A DNA stretch of 64,000 bases. Origin: Pedobacter psychroterrae. Its GTDB lineage: Bacteria > Bacteroidota > Bacteroidia > Sphingobacteriales > Sphingobacteriaceae. This document shows positions 8,527 to 15,641 of the stretch, piece by piece (position 1 is the first letter of the stretch; every line of letters begins with the position of its first letter). Location: contig NZ_SJSL01000002.1 of NCBI RefSeq assembly GCF_004331695.1, forward strand, positions 1,178,001 to 1,242,000, written 5' to 3'. Position numbers and translations under genes: made by a program. The notes below the pieces were generated by a model, which did no database searches, had not been told where the DNA came from, and saw nothing but the letters and a program-made list of their open reading frames with translations.

Positions 8527-8631
8527 TTACCTGTTCTGCCAGTATCCTAATCCCGCAAAGAGATTGTCTGGTTTTAATATGAATAATTCCTGGGCTGTAA
8601 CGGCTGTCAGCCCTTTAGAATCTAAACCCAA
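8527..8631 (-). CDS. Candidate small ORF (34 codons, TTG start) in the leader of the 61-aa gene
   Basis: In the 200-nt leader of the 61-residue gene, a stop-free frame ends with TAA at 8527-8529. Counted from a TTG at 8631 it encodes 34 residues with a protein-like composition, including TAQELFILKPD and FAGLGYWQNR near the end. There is no ATG in the frame, no clear ribosome binding site, and an in-frame stop 8 codons before the TTG. It could be a leader peptide, the C-terminal remnant of a lost gene, or chance. I do not recognise the sequence. Confidence 0.3.
   Translation of the reverse strand: MGLDSKGLTAVTAQELFILKPDNLFAGLGYWQNR
8592..8613. other. Hairpin inside the leader of the 61-aa gene
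   Basis: GGGCTG (8592-8597) and CAGCCC (8608-8613) form a 6-bp GC-rich stem with a 10-nt loop within the leftward leader. No T run follows on either strand, so it is not a classical terminator. It overlaps the candidate small ORF. Confidence 0.35.
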
Positions 8632-8689
8632 TATAAGATAATTGAGTAGGTATTATAGTAGAGAATAGTGTTTGATATCCCGTTTTATG

Positions 8690-8720
8690 CAAATATACTA
8701 AATTTAGACTGAAAATCCAA
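8690..8720 (-). promoter_or_regulatory. Bacteroidota-type promoter for the 61-aa gene
   Basis: On the minus strand a TTG (8718-8720) is followed after exactly 20 bp by TATATTTG (8690-8697), a full match to the TTG-N20-TAnnTTTG primary promoter of Bacteroidota. Transcription would start near 8685, just after the upstream lipoprotein gene ends at 8727. Confidence 0.65.
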
Positions 8721-8726
8721 CTTTTA

Positions 8727-9287
8727 TCAGATACCGACCGTAAGAGAGTAAGTGAGTGTGGCCTGTGCTTTCAGTACCATTGTTGTCGGTGTCCTCGCTT
8801 TTCCGGTCAGCACAAATTTAAACGAGGAATTAGATAAGAACCCTTTTAGCTCCGGATTAGCAGGAACGATAGGGATGTTCACACTTATGGCCTTGGTATT
8901 GAGGTTTGCTTCCAGTTTTGCCACAAGGGTATCAGGCTGACTGCTCGATACGATGCGAACATCGATGTTTTCAAAATTTCCGAAGTTGTTATCGTCTCTT
9001 AGAGAATCCAGGGTGATCTTAACAGAAGTCAGTTTAAAGTTCCGGGCGTTTTCTATACCAAGGTCTTTGGTCTGGCTTCTTATTAAAGAATCAAAATCCA
9101 TCGTTACCGGTATCTCTCCAAGACTGCTTCTTGAATTGGTAGTGGTCACAATAGGGATATCAAAATCAACCTCAGCAGGTGAAACTACGATGTCCCTTTG
9201 TAAGGTCTCTTTGATCTTTCCACAAGAAAAAATTGTTGCAGAAACTGCGATGAAAAATGCTGTAAATAACGTATGTTTAATTTTCAT
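8727..9287 (-). CDS. Hypothetical lipoprotein
   Basis: Secreted lipoprotein of 186 residues. The signal ends with a lipobox-like TIFSC, placing the lipid on Cys22. The mature part begins with a KIKETLQRDIVVSPAEVDFDIP stretch and then alternates short strands and loops, with few charged clusters and no recognisable catalytic motif. A beta-rich fold is likely. A -7 box (TAGGTTTG, 9308-9315) sits about 20 bp upstream, so it is probably its own transcription unit. I do not recognise the family. Confidence 0.75.
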   Translation of the reverse strand: MKIKHTLFTAFFIAVSATIFSCGKIKETLQRDIVVSPAEVDFDIPIVTTTNSRSSLGEIPVTMDFDSLIRSQTKDLGIENARNFKLTSVKITLDSLRDDNNFGNFENIDVRIVSSSQPDTLVAKLEANLNTKAISVNIPIVPANPELKGFLSNSSFKFVLTGKARTPTTMVLKAQATLTYSLTVGI

Positions 9288-9307
9288 ATATTTGCTTTAA
9301 TAACCGC

Positions 9308-9315
9308 CAAACCTA
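9308..9315 (-). promoter_or_regulatory. -7 box (TAGGTTTG) for the lipoprotein gene
   Basis: Full TAnnTTTG match on the minus strand 20 bp before the lipoprotein ATG; no TTG at the expected upstream distance. The surrounding 9288-9522 spacer is very AT-rich. It holds the 12-mer ATATTTTGTTTA twice (around 9350 and 9467) but no gene. Confidence 0.4.
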
Positions 9316-9522
9316 CCATATATTTGGCTGAATCTGAAGTTAGAATTATATTTTGTTTATATATTTAAATTATTGATATTCAATGCTATTATATTATTTT
9401 AGTTAAATTATTTATTTACTTAATTAGTGCTACTACAGCTATTTTACGCTTAAAATGCAGAATAATATTTTGTTTAAGTAATAAAGATATTATTGTACAG
9501 TTAGTTACGACTATCATATGCA

Positions 9523-9774
9523 TCAATACTGCTGACGATTATAAGCTGCTGAAAAATCACTTCTCATCAGCTTAAACCGCTCAATAACTGTACCGATAAA
9601 AGCTTCATCCAGTATCTCAAAAATCTCATTTGCCCCTCCTCCACTCAGGTCGAGTTCGGATAGTTTATAACTTTGCTCCAGGGTGCCCTGCTCAAATTTT
9701 ACAATGTACTTTTGGTTCATATTGAACAAAGTGATCCGGCATTCAGGATGTGGGAGTTCTGCAATTACTCTCAT
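9523..9774 (-). CDS. Hypothetical small protein downstream of S46 peptidase
   Basis: Unrecognised cytosolic protein of 83 residues without signal or membrane segment. Notable features are an N-terminal PHPECRITLFNMNQKYIVKFEQG strand-rich part and a C-terminal helical part with FIGTVIERFKLMRSDF. It starts 6 bp after the stop of the S46 peptidase and is thus very likely co-transcribed with it. Nothing in the sequence links it mechanistically to the peptidase. Confidence 0.65.
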   Translation of the reverse strand: MRVIAELPHPECRITLFNMNQKYIVKFEQGTLEQSYKLSELDLSGGGANEIFEILDEAFIGTVIERFKLMRSDFSAAYNRQQY

Positions 9775-9780
9775 AAGATA

Positions 9781-11961
9781 TTAAAGTTTAACACCAATTT
9801 CTTTTATTAAAAAATCTGCCTTATCTATTTTTGAGGCAACCCACAATACATAACGGATGTCGACACCAATTGACCTGCTGTAGCTTTCATTCCAGGCATA
9901 GTCGTTGATCGTAGCACCATAGGCACGGTCGAAATTTACGCCTATCAGTTCGCCATAAGCATTCATGATCGGTGAACCAGAATTACCCCCTGTAGTGTCC
10001 ATATTATAAAGCAATGAAACCGGTACATCATTGAGGTCTTTTTTTGCGAAAGGACCAAAGTCCTTTGCTTCCCACAATGCTTTGATCTGATCTGGATACA
10101 TAAAGTCTGGATTTCCTGTTGCACCTTTTTCTAAAATCCCTTTTATGGTAGTATATGGCCACATATACGAGGCATCGGCCGGCCAGTAGCCACGCACATA
10201 CCCATAAGTGAGCCTCAATGTGCTGTTTGCATCAGGTATAAAATCCTTTTTCTTGAATTTCTCCTTTACGTTTACATAATCACCCATCAATTTATTCAGC
10301 AAGCCTTCTCTACGGTCTTTTTCCGGTTTCAATACTGCAATCTGTTTTGTGATATCCAGATCAAATAACAGAAGACCATCAGTATACGCCGAGATCGATT
10401 TTACAGACTGAAGCAGCGTTTTCATTACATAGTCCGGATCTTTAAGTTTGGTGATTTCCAAGGTGTTTTGAATATACTGGTCGATTGCGATATTGTTGTT
10501 GGCATGCTTGCTGCTAATCTTGTTTACCGCCGTAACCTTTTGGTTCACATTGAAAGCCACAGCGTCAGTCAGCATTCTTTTGAATATTTTTCTGTCAGCA
10601 TCTATTTCATAGGCTTCGTAAGTTGTATTTAAAACTTGTTTAAGTCTTGGGATGTTCTGGTCAAAGAATGCTTGTTTATCCGCCGCTGGCTGTGCATTGA
10701 GTGCCTCTTTAAAACTATTGATATTTCGGGCTACGGAAAGCAAACTGGTCGAATTATATATCTGCCCAAGCCAAAGATCACGCTGTGCATCACCGTTGAT
10801 AAGTTTATAGAGGTTGTCTATGTCCGTCATCAGGTTGCCATATCGGGCCTTTAGGTCTACATTTCCATTTATGAATTGGGCCAGTTCGTTGTCTTCTTTC
10901 TTTTTCTGACCTACCAGATCTATTCCTTTCATTCCCTGCAACTTGCCACGGTAGTTTTTCAACGTATTGGCGTTTCTTTTAATGCGGGTAGCGAGTTTTA
11001 TTTCGGTAGCCTTGTTCTTTTTGCCAACTGCTTCCATGGTTGTATTCTGAAAATCATACAGTTCTGATACATACGGCAGCACGAATTGCTGCTGATAGGC
11101 TACAAATTCAGCCGGACGGTGGCGGAATGTTCTGCCCGGGTAGCCAAGTATGAATACAAAATCTTCTTCATTCGTACCCTTTGGGTTCACTTTCAGGAAT
11201 TTTTTTGGCGTATAAGGTATATTGTCTTTGGAGAACTTGGCCGGGGAACCATCTTTAGCTACATATGCGCGCATGAAAGAAAAATCTCCTGTATGTCTCG
11301 GCCATACCCAGTTATCAGTCTCTCCTCCAAATTCGCCTATCTGGCGATTGGGTACATATACCAGTCGTACGTCCTGTATTATTTTGTACCTGAATAGCAC
11401 ATAAGTCTTACCAATGAACATTTCAGAAACCTCAGCTTTGATACCAGGATCTTCTTTCTCTGCTTCAATTACGATGTTTTTCATGACCTCATTGATCAGT
11501 TTTAATCTCGAAGCAGGGTCATCAATCTGAGCTACGGCGCCCAGTACCTTGTCCGATACATCTTCATAGCTGTCCGTAATACGGCAGGTAAGGCCTTTTG
11601 CCTCGATCTCCTGCTCATGTGTATTGGCTACAAATCCATTGGTCAGGTAATCATGTTCGGGTGTACTTGCCAGTTGCACTGCGCTAAATGCACAATGGTG
11701 ATTGGTGATGATCAGTCCCTGATCAGATATGAATGAGCCCGTACAGCCCCCTACGTTTACCAGCGCGTCTATCAGACTGGTTCCGTTAGGGTTATATATC
11801 TCGTTCTGGTCTATTTTTAAACCCGCCTTTTTCAAGTCAAGCTTGTTTATTTCGCTAAGCGGGAACATGCCTTCTTCCCAGGGTTTATAGCCTGATTGTG
11901 TTATTCCTAAGGCAATTAATGAGCAAGTTAAAAGTGAAGCGGCTAGTGTTCTTTTATTCAT
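9781..11961 (-). CDS. S46 family dipeptidyl-peptidase (DPP7/DPP11-like)
   Basis: Exported serine exopeptidase of about 726 residues that removes N-terminal dipeptides in the periplasm, typical of Bacteroidota. The His element is LIITNHHCAF near residue 85 and the serine lies in TTGGNSGSPIMNAYG near the C-terminus; the chymotrypsin-like fold with a helical insertion matches family length (700-730). I start it at the ATG at 11961, giving MNKRTLAASLLTCSLIALG as a clean signal peptide, instead of the in-frame ATG 24 bp upstream. A TAAATTTG box lies 42 bp upstream. DPP7 versus DPP11 specificity (the residue set by Gly or Arg) was not resolved. Confidence 0.93.
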   Translation of the reverse strand: MNKRTLAASLLTCSLIALGITQSGYKPWEEGMFPLSEINKLDLKKAGLKIDQNEIYNPNGTSLIDALVNVGGCTGSFISDQGLIITNHHCAFSAVQLASTPEHDYLTNGFVANTHEQEIEAKGLTCRITDSYEDVSDKVLGAVAQIDDPASRLKLINEVMKNIVIEAEKEDPGIKAEVSEMFIGKTYVLFRYKIIQDVRLVYVPNRQIGEFGGETDNWVWPRHTGDFSFMRAYVAKDGSPAKFSKDNIPYTPKKFLKVNPKGTNEEDFVFILGYPGRTFRHRPAEFVAYQQQFVLPYVSELYDFQNTTMEAVGKKNKATEIKLATRIKRNANTLKNYRGKLQGMKGIDLVGQKKKEDNELAQFINGNVDLKARYGNLMTDIDNLYKLINGDAQRDLWLGQIYNSTSLLSVARNINSFKEALNAQPAADKQAFFDQNIPRLKQVLNTTYEAYEIDADRKIFKRMLTDAVAFNVNQKVTAVNKISSKHANNNIAIDQYIQNTLEITKLKDPDYVMKTLLQSVKSISAYTDGLLLFDLDITKQIAVLKPEKDRREGLLNKLMGDYVNVKEKFKKKDFIPDANSTLRLTYGYVRGYWPADASYMWPYTTIKGILEKGATGNPDFMYPDQIKALWEAKDFGPFAKKDLNDVPVSLLYNMDTTGGNSGSPIMNAYGELIGVNFDRAYGATINDYAWNESYSRSIGVDIRYVLWVASKIDKADFLIKEIGVKL

Positions 11962-12002
11962 AATTATCAAGTTAGGTTGTGTCAATGACTAATCTGAACT
12001 GG

Positions 12003-12010
12003 CAAATTTA
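12003..12010 (-). promoter_or_regulatory. -7 box (TAAATTTG) for the S46 peptidase gene
   Basis: Full TAnnTTTG match on the minus strand, about 42 bp before the chosen ATG at 11961. No TTG at 19-23 bp upstream, so only half of the promoter consensus is present. Confidence 0.45.
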
Positions 12011-12161
12011 CTATTTAATTATTTAACGGCTTTAAATTGCTGCGGCAGGTCTAAAATCAAGTTTCCTACCAAGTGCAAATCAACAAGGTACTGTGTTACG
12101 ATTTAATTTGGAAATAACAGGAGTATTACAGAAATTTTATACGGATTTAATAGGGATTTTG

Positions 12162-12215
12162 TCCCTATGATCTCCCTATAATCCCCCTATAAAGTCCCTA
12201 TCAAAACCCTATTAA
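12162..12215 (+). repeat. Five direct repeats of CCCTAT with exact 11-bp period
   Basis: CCCTAT occurs at 12163, 12174, 12185, 12196 and 12207, each 11 bp after the last. The 11-mers share a (T/C/A)CCCTAT core and diverge in the last four bases. An inverted TAGGGA at 12151-12156 precedes the first copy and could form a small hairpin with it. Phasing at one helical turn is the pattern of cooperative transcription-factor sites on one DNA face. The array ends about 30 bp before the promoter of the 12296 gene and also lies between divergent genes. CRISPR is excluded by unit size. Confidence 0.85.
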
Positions 12216-12242
12216 TTGAAAACCCAGTCAAAGCCATTTACC

Positions 12243-12276
12243 TTGCCTGAACATTCATTTAGTTGTCGTAATTTTG
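12243..12276 (+). promoter_or_regulatory. Promoter of the fRMsr-mpg unit
   Basis: TTG (12243-12245), 23-bp spacer, then TAATTTTG (12269-12276): a match to the Bacteroidota promoter with a spacer at the long end of the range. Start of transcription would be about 15 bp before the ATG at 12296. The 11-bp repeat array lies immediately upstream, in the position of an activator site. Confidence 0.55.
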
Positions 12277-12295
12277 TACTATCAATACCTTAGTT

Positions 12296-12772
12296 ATGCC
12301 AGAAGATTTAACAATAATAAAGACGGATAGTAAAGCGGCAAAATACATTTCGCTTTTGCCTCAACTTGAAGCGCTTTTAGACGGAGAAGAGGACCTTATA
12401 GCCAATCTGGCAAACATAGCGGCTGCTTTGAAAGAACAGTTCAATTGGTTTTGGGTAGGATTTTATCTGGTTAAAAATGAAGAACTGGTACTTGGGCCCT
12501 TTCAGGGGCCTGTTGCCTGTACCAGGATTAAAAAAGGAAGGGGAGTGTGCGGTGCTTCATGGGAGCAGAAAGAAATAATCGTAGTGCCTGATGTAGACCA
12601 GTTTCCCGGGCATATTGCTTGTGCTTCGGCATCCAGATCGGAGATCGTGCTTCCAGTTGTTATAAACAATGAAGTGATCGCTGTGTTGGATGTGGATAGT
12701 GAATACTTAGCTCATTTTGATGAGATTGATGCTAAATACCTCAATGAAATAATTAAGTTGATCCGTGCTTAA
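12296..12772 (+). CDS. msrC: Free methionine-(R)-sulfoxide reductase (GAF domain, fRMsr)
   Basis: GAF-domain enzyme of 158 residues that reduces free L-methionine-(R)-sulfoxide in the cytoplasm with thioredoxin-type electrons. The three conserved cysteines are present: C75 in GPVACTRI, C85 in GRGVCGA and C109 in GHIACASASRSEIV, the last being the catalytic region. The length equals the family's 150-165 residues. The next gene starts within its last 8 bp, so translation is coupled to the DNA glycosylase; both deal with oxidative or alkylation damage. The upstream region carries a promoter and the 11-bp repeat array. Confidence 0.9.
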   Translation: MPEDLTIIKTDSKAAKYISLLPQLEALLDGEEDLIANLANIAAALKEQFNWFWVGFYLVKNEELVLGPFQGPVACTRIKKGRGVCGASWEQKEIIVVPDVDQFPGHIACASASRSEIVLPVVINNEVIAVLDVDSEYLAHFDEIDAKYLNEIIKLIRA

Positions 12773-13370
12773 ATTACCCTATTCTTTTTATCAGAATTCC
12801 AACGTAAATGAGCTTGCGGTACAATTGCTGGGCAAGCAATTGTTTACTTTTATCGACGGTCAGCTTACCGGGGGTACCATTGTAGAAACAGAAGCTTATA
12901 AAGGAGTAGAAGATAAGGCTTCTCACGCTTATGGAGGTCGCTTTACACCTCGTACGCAAACGATGTACCAGTCTGGTGGAGTGTCGTATGTTTACCTTTG
13001 CTACGGGATACACCACCTGTTTAATGTAGTGACAGCCCCTCAGGGTACGCCTCATGCAGTACTGATCAGGGGACTGGAGCCGTTAGAAGGCTTGAGCATT
13101 ATGCTGGAAAGGAGAAATATGTCCATGCTGAAGCCGAACCTGACCGCGGGTCCTGGCGCACTGGCTAAGGCGCTGGGCATTGACAGGACCTTAAACGCCA
13201 AAGATTTACTTGGAGACGAAATATGGATAGCTGAAAATGGAATTTATTATACTGAAGATCAGCTTGTCGCTTCGCCAAGAGTGGGTGTAAATTATGCTGG
13301 CGATCATGCATTGCTGCCATGGAGGTATTATGTGAAAGGCAATAAATATGTGAGCAGGCCCAATAGCTGA
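12765..13370 (+). CDS. mpg: 3-methyladenine DNA glycosylase (Mpg/AAG family)
   Basis: Base-excision repair glycosylase of 201 residues removing alkylated purines. Family motifs are IVETEAYKGVEDKASHAYGG, containing the catalytic glutamate and the conserved histidine, followed by MYQSGGVSYVYLCYGIHHLFNVV and LTAGPGALAKALGI. It uses a GTG start at 12765 that overlaps the end of the fRMsr gene by 8 bp, consistent with translational coupling. Length is normal (190-205). Confidence 0.93.
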   Translation: MLKLPYSFYQNSNVNELAVQLLGKQLFTFIDGQLTGGTIVETEAYKGVEDKASHAYGGRFTPRTQTMYQSGGVSYVYLCYGIHHLFNVVTAPQGTPHAVLIRGLEPLEGLSIMLERRNMSMLKPNLTAGPGALAKALGIDRTLNAKDLLGDEIWIAENGIYYTEDQLVASPRVGVNYAGDHALLPWRYYVKGNKYVSRPNS

Positions 13371-13402
13371 TGATAAAAATTAATTTATTTCACAATTTTC
13401 TC

Positions 13403-13410
13403 TAAGTTTG
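13403..13410 (+). promoter_or_regulatory. -7 box (TAAGTTTG) directly before kynU
   Basis: Full TAnnTTTG match ending 5 bp before the kynU ATG, which would put the transcript start at or next to the A of ATG (a leaderless message). No TTG is seen at the usual distance upstream. Confidence 0.4.
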
Positions 13411-13415
13411 AAGTC

Positions 13416-14714
13416 ATGAACTTTGAGAACAATTTAGCCTTTGCAAGGAGCATGGATCTGCAAGATCCAATAGGTCATTTAAGAGATGAATTTCTATTTC
13501 CTACGCAGAAAAATGTACCTTTTATTTATCTGTGCGGCAATTCTTTAGGATTGCAACCTAAAGCAGCACGTAAAGTATTGGATGAGCAGTTGAGTAACTG
13601 GGAAAACCTAGCAGTAGAAGGATGGTTTGAGGGCGATAACCCCTGGATGTTCTATCATAAAGCGTTAAAGAAGTTGATGGCTCCGTTGGTTGGGGCCAGC
13701 GCAGCTGAAGTATGTCCCATGAATACGCTAACGGTAAATCTTCATCTATTGATGGTGAGTTTTTATAAGCCCTCAGCTACCCGGTTTAAAATTATTATGG
13801 AGGCCGGAGCCTTTCCTTCAGATCAGTATGCCATTGAAAGTCAGGTGCGGTTTCATGGCTATGATCCAAAGGATGCGATCATTGAAGTGGCGCCACGTGA
13901 GGGGGAGTATACATTAAGGACGGAAGATATTATTGAATCGATTTCAGATAATGGCGCAGAGATTGCCCTGGTGCTGTTTGGGGGAGTAAATTATTTTACC
14001 GGGCAATGGTTTGATATGCAGGCCATCACCGAGGCAGGTCACAAAGCAGGTGCGGTAGTTGGTTTTGACCTGGCGCATGCTGCGGGCAATGTGCCTTTGC
14101 AATTGCACGATTGGAAAGTAGATTTTGCGTGCTGGTGTTCTTATAAGTATCAAAATTCCGGGCCCGGTGGCATTAGTGGGATCTTTGTTCATGAAAAGCA
14201 TTTTAAGGATACTACGCTCAATCGCTTTGCGGGCTGGTGGGGCTATCAGGAAGAGCAGCGGTTTAAGATGGAAAAGGGTTTTGTGCCTGAGGCCGGTGCT
14301 GATGGCTGGCAGGTAAGCTGTACACAGGTAATGCCCATGGCATTGTACTTTGCTTCGCTTCAAATCTTTGAAATGGCCGGGTTTATGGAGCCTCTCAGGA
14401 ATAAAAGTAAAAAGTTAACTGCCTATTTGTTTTTCATTGTAAATGAGGTCAATAAAACTTTGGGTTTTGAGCAGTATACGATGATAACACCCATTACAGA
14501 GCAGGACCGGGGGGCGCAGGTTTCCATCATCGCCAAACAAGGAGGTAAAGAAGTATTTAATCAATTGGTAGCTAAAAATGTGCTGGGCGACTGGAGAGAA
14601 CCGAATGTGATACGTTTGAGTCCTGTCCCGCTTTATAATTCTTTTGAAGATATCTTCCTGACAGGTGAGTATCTTTTGGCAATAAGTAAGTCAATTTTAA
14701 CACCTATATATTAA
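13416..14714 (+). CDS. kynU: Kynureninase
   Basis: PLP-dependent hydrolase of 432 residues splitting kynurenine (and 3-hydroxykynurenine) to anthranilate (or 3-hydroxyanthranilate) and alanine. Visible are the early FIYLCGNSLGLQPKAAR segment, EAGAFPSDQYAIESQ, FDLAHAAGNVPL with the PLP-binding aspartate, and the Schiff-base lysine K244 in CSYKYQNSGPGG. The C-terminal domain ends with NVIRLSPVPLYNSFEDI. No other kynurenine-pathway gene is in the window. The ATG follows a -7 box by 5 bp. Bestrophin follows with a 7-bp gap. Confidence 0.96.
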   Translation: MNFENNLAFARSMDLQDPIGHLRDEFLFPTQKNVPFIYLCGNSLGLQPKAARKVLDEQLSNWENLAVEGWFEGDNPWMFYHKALKKLMAPLVGASAAEVCPMNTLTVNLHLLMVSFYKPSATRFKIIMEAGAFPSDQYAIESQVRFHGYDPKDAIIEVAPREGEYTLRTEDIIESISDNGAEIALVLFGGVNYFTGQWFDMQAITEAGHKAGAVVGFDLAHAAGNVPLQLHDWKVDFACWCSYKYQNSGPGGISGIFVHEKHFKDTTLNRFAGWWGYQEEQRFKMEKGFVPEAGADGWQVSCTQVMPMALYFASLQIFEMAGFMEPLRNKSKKLTAYLFFIVNEVNKTLGFEQYTMITPITEQDRGAQVSIIAKQGGKEVFNQLVAKNVLGDWREPNVIRLSPVPLYNSFEDIFLTGEYLLAISKSILTPIY

Positions 14715-14721
14715 ACTGAAT

Positions 14722-15582
14722 ATGATAAATTATAATCCTAAAGACTGGTTTACCTTTATTTTTCATATCCATAAGGCAGATACGATCAGGAAACTTTGGC
14801 CATTGATGCTTAGTGTGGCCATTTTTTCGGGAATGATTGCTTATCTGGAGCTCAACTATCTGAAACTGGCTGAGACTACCTATGTAAAGAACATTGGCAT
14901 GATGCATAACCTGCTTGGTTTTGTGATCTCTATGTTGTTGGTATTCAGGACAAATACTTCATACGACAGATGGTGGGAAGGAAGGCGGCTTTTAGGATCG
15001 CTGACTAATGTATCCCGTAATTTTGCGATGAAGATTAAAGCATTGAAGCTGGGGGAAGAACATATTGAGTTTTTTGAGTATGCCATTCCAAAATATGCGT
15101 TTGCGCTGAAGGAACACATGCGGGAAAAGCAATGTTTTGGAAAGAACAGTTTTTTGATTGAAGTGGATGGTGGTAAGCACATTCCTAATCAGGTTGCAGC
15201 AAGTATGATATCGAGGGTTTACGAACTGCAGGCCAAAGGAATTATCAGTCAGGAGCAACTCATTATACTTAATTCAGATGTTCAGCAGTTTACAGATATA
15301 TGTGGTGGCTGTGAGCGTATTAAGAAAACACCTATTCCCTTTTCTTATAGTGCTTTTATTAAGAAGTTTATTTTTATTTATGTGATCACACTGCCCTTCG
15401 GATGGGTGTTTAGTCTGGGGTATTTTGTAGTGCCAATTGTACCGTTTATCCTGTATGTACTGGCCAGTTTAGAGCTGATAGCAGAAGAAATTGAAGATCC
15501 GTTTGGGGTAGATGCCAATGACCTTCCGGTAGATGAGATATGCGATAACATAGAAAAACATGTTGGGGAGATCCTTAGGTAG
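14722..15582 (+). CDS. Bestrophin-family ion channel (UPF0187)
   Basis: Membrane protein of 286 residues of the bacterial bestrophin family, which form pentameric anion or cation channels in the inner membrane. Recognisable are the N-terminal WPLMLSVAIFSGMIAYLE helix, NLLGFVISMLLVFRTNTSYDRWWEGRRL, the later FSLGYFVVPIVPFILYVLASLELIAEEIEDPFG region and a conserved acidic DLPVDEIC tail. The length fits the 280-300 residues of prokaryotic members. It follows kynU by 7 bp. Confidence 0.9.
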   Translation: MINYNPKDWFTFIFHIHKADTIRKLWPLMLSVAIFSGMIAYLELNYLKLAETTYVKNIGMMHNLLGFVISMLLVFRTNTSYDRWWEGRRLLGSLTNVSRNFAMKIKALKLGEEHIEFFEYAIPKYAFALKEHMREKQCFGKNSFLIEVDGGKHIPNQVAASMISRVYELQAKGIISQEQLIILNSDVQQFTDICGGCERIKKTPIPFSYSAFIKKFIFIYVITLPFGWVFSLGYFVVPIVPFILYVLASLELIAEEIEDPFGVDANDLPVDEICDNIEKHVGEILR

Positions 15583-15641
15583 TATGATAAGGACTGCATG
15601 GTGTGCGTATATATTTTTGAGTAATTAATAGTAAGAGCAGG

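Noticed and set aside
12151..12215. 11-bp repeats as a CRISPR array or phage-type iterons/origin
   Set aside because: Repeat unit is far too short for CRISPR, there is no replication gene nearby, and no AT-rich unwinding or DnaA box pattern was noticed. Regulatory array preferred.
13944..14363. 139-codon reverse ORF inside kynU
   Set aside because: Lies fully within a well-supported kynureninase and has no recognisable motif.
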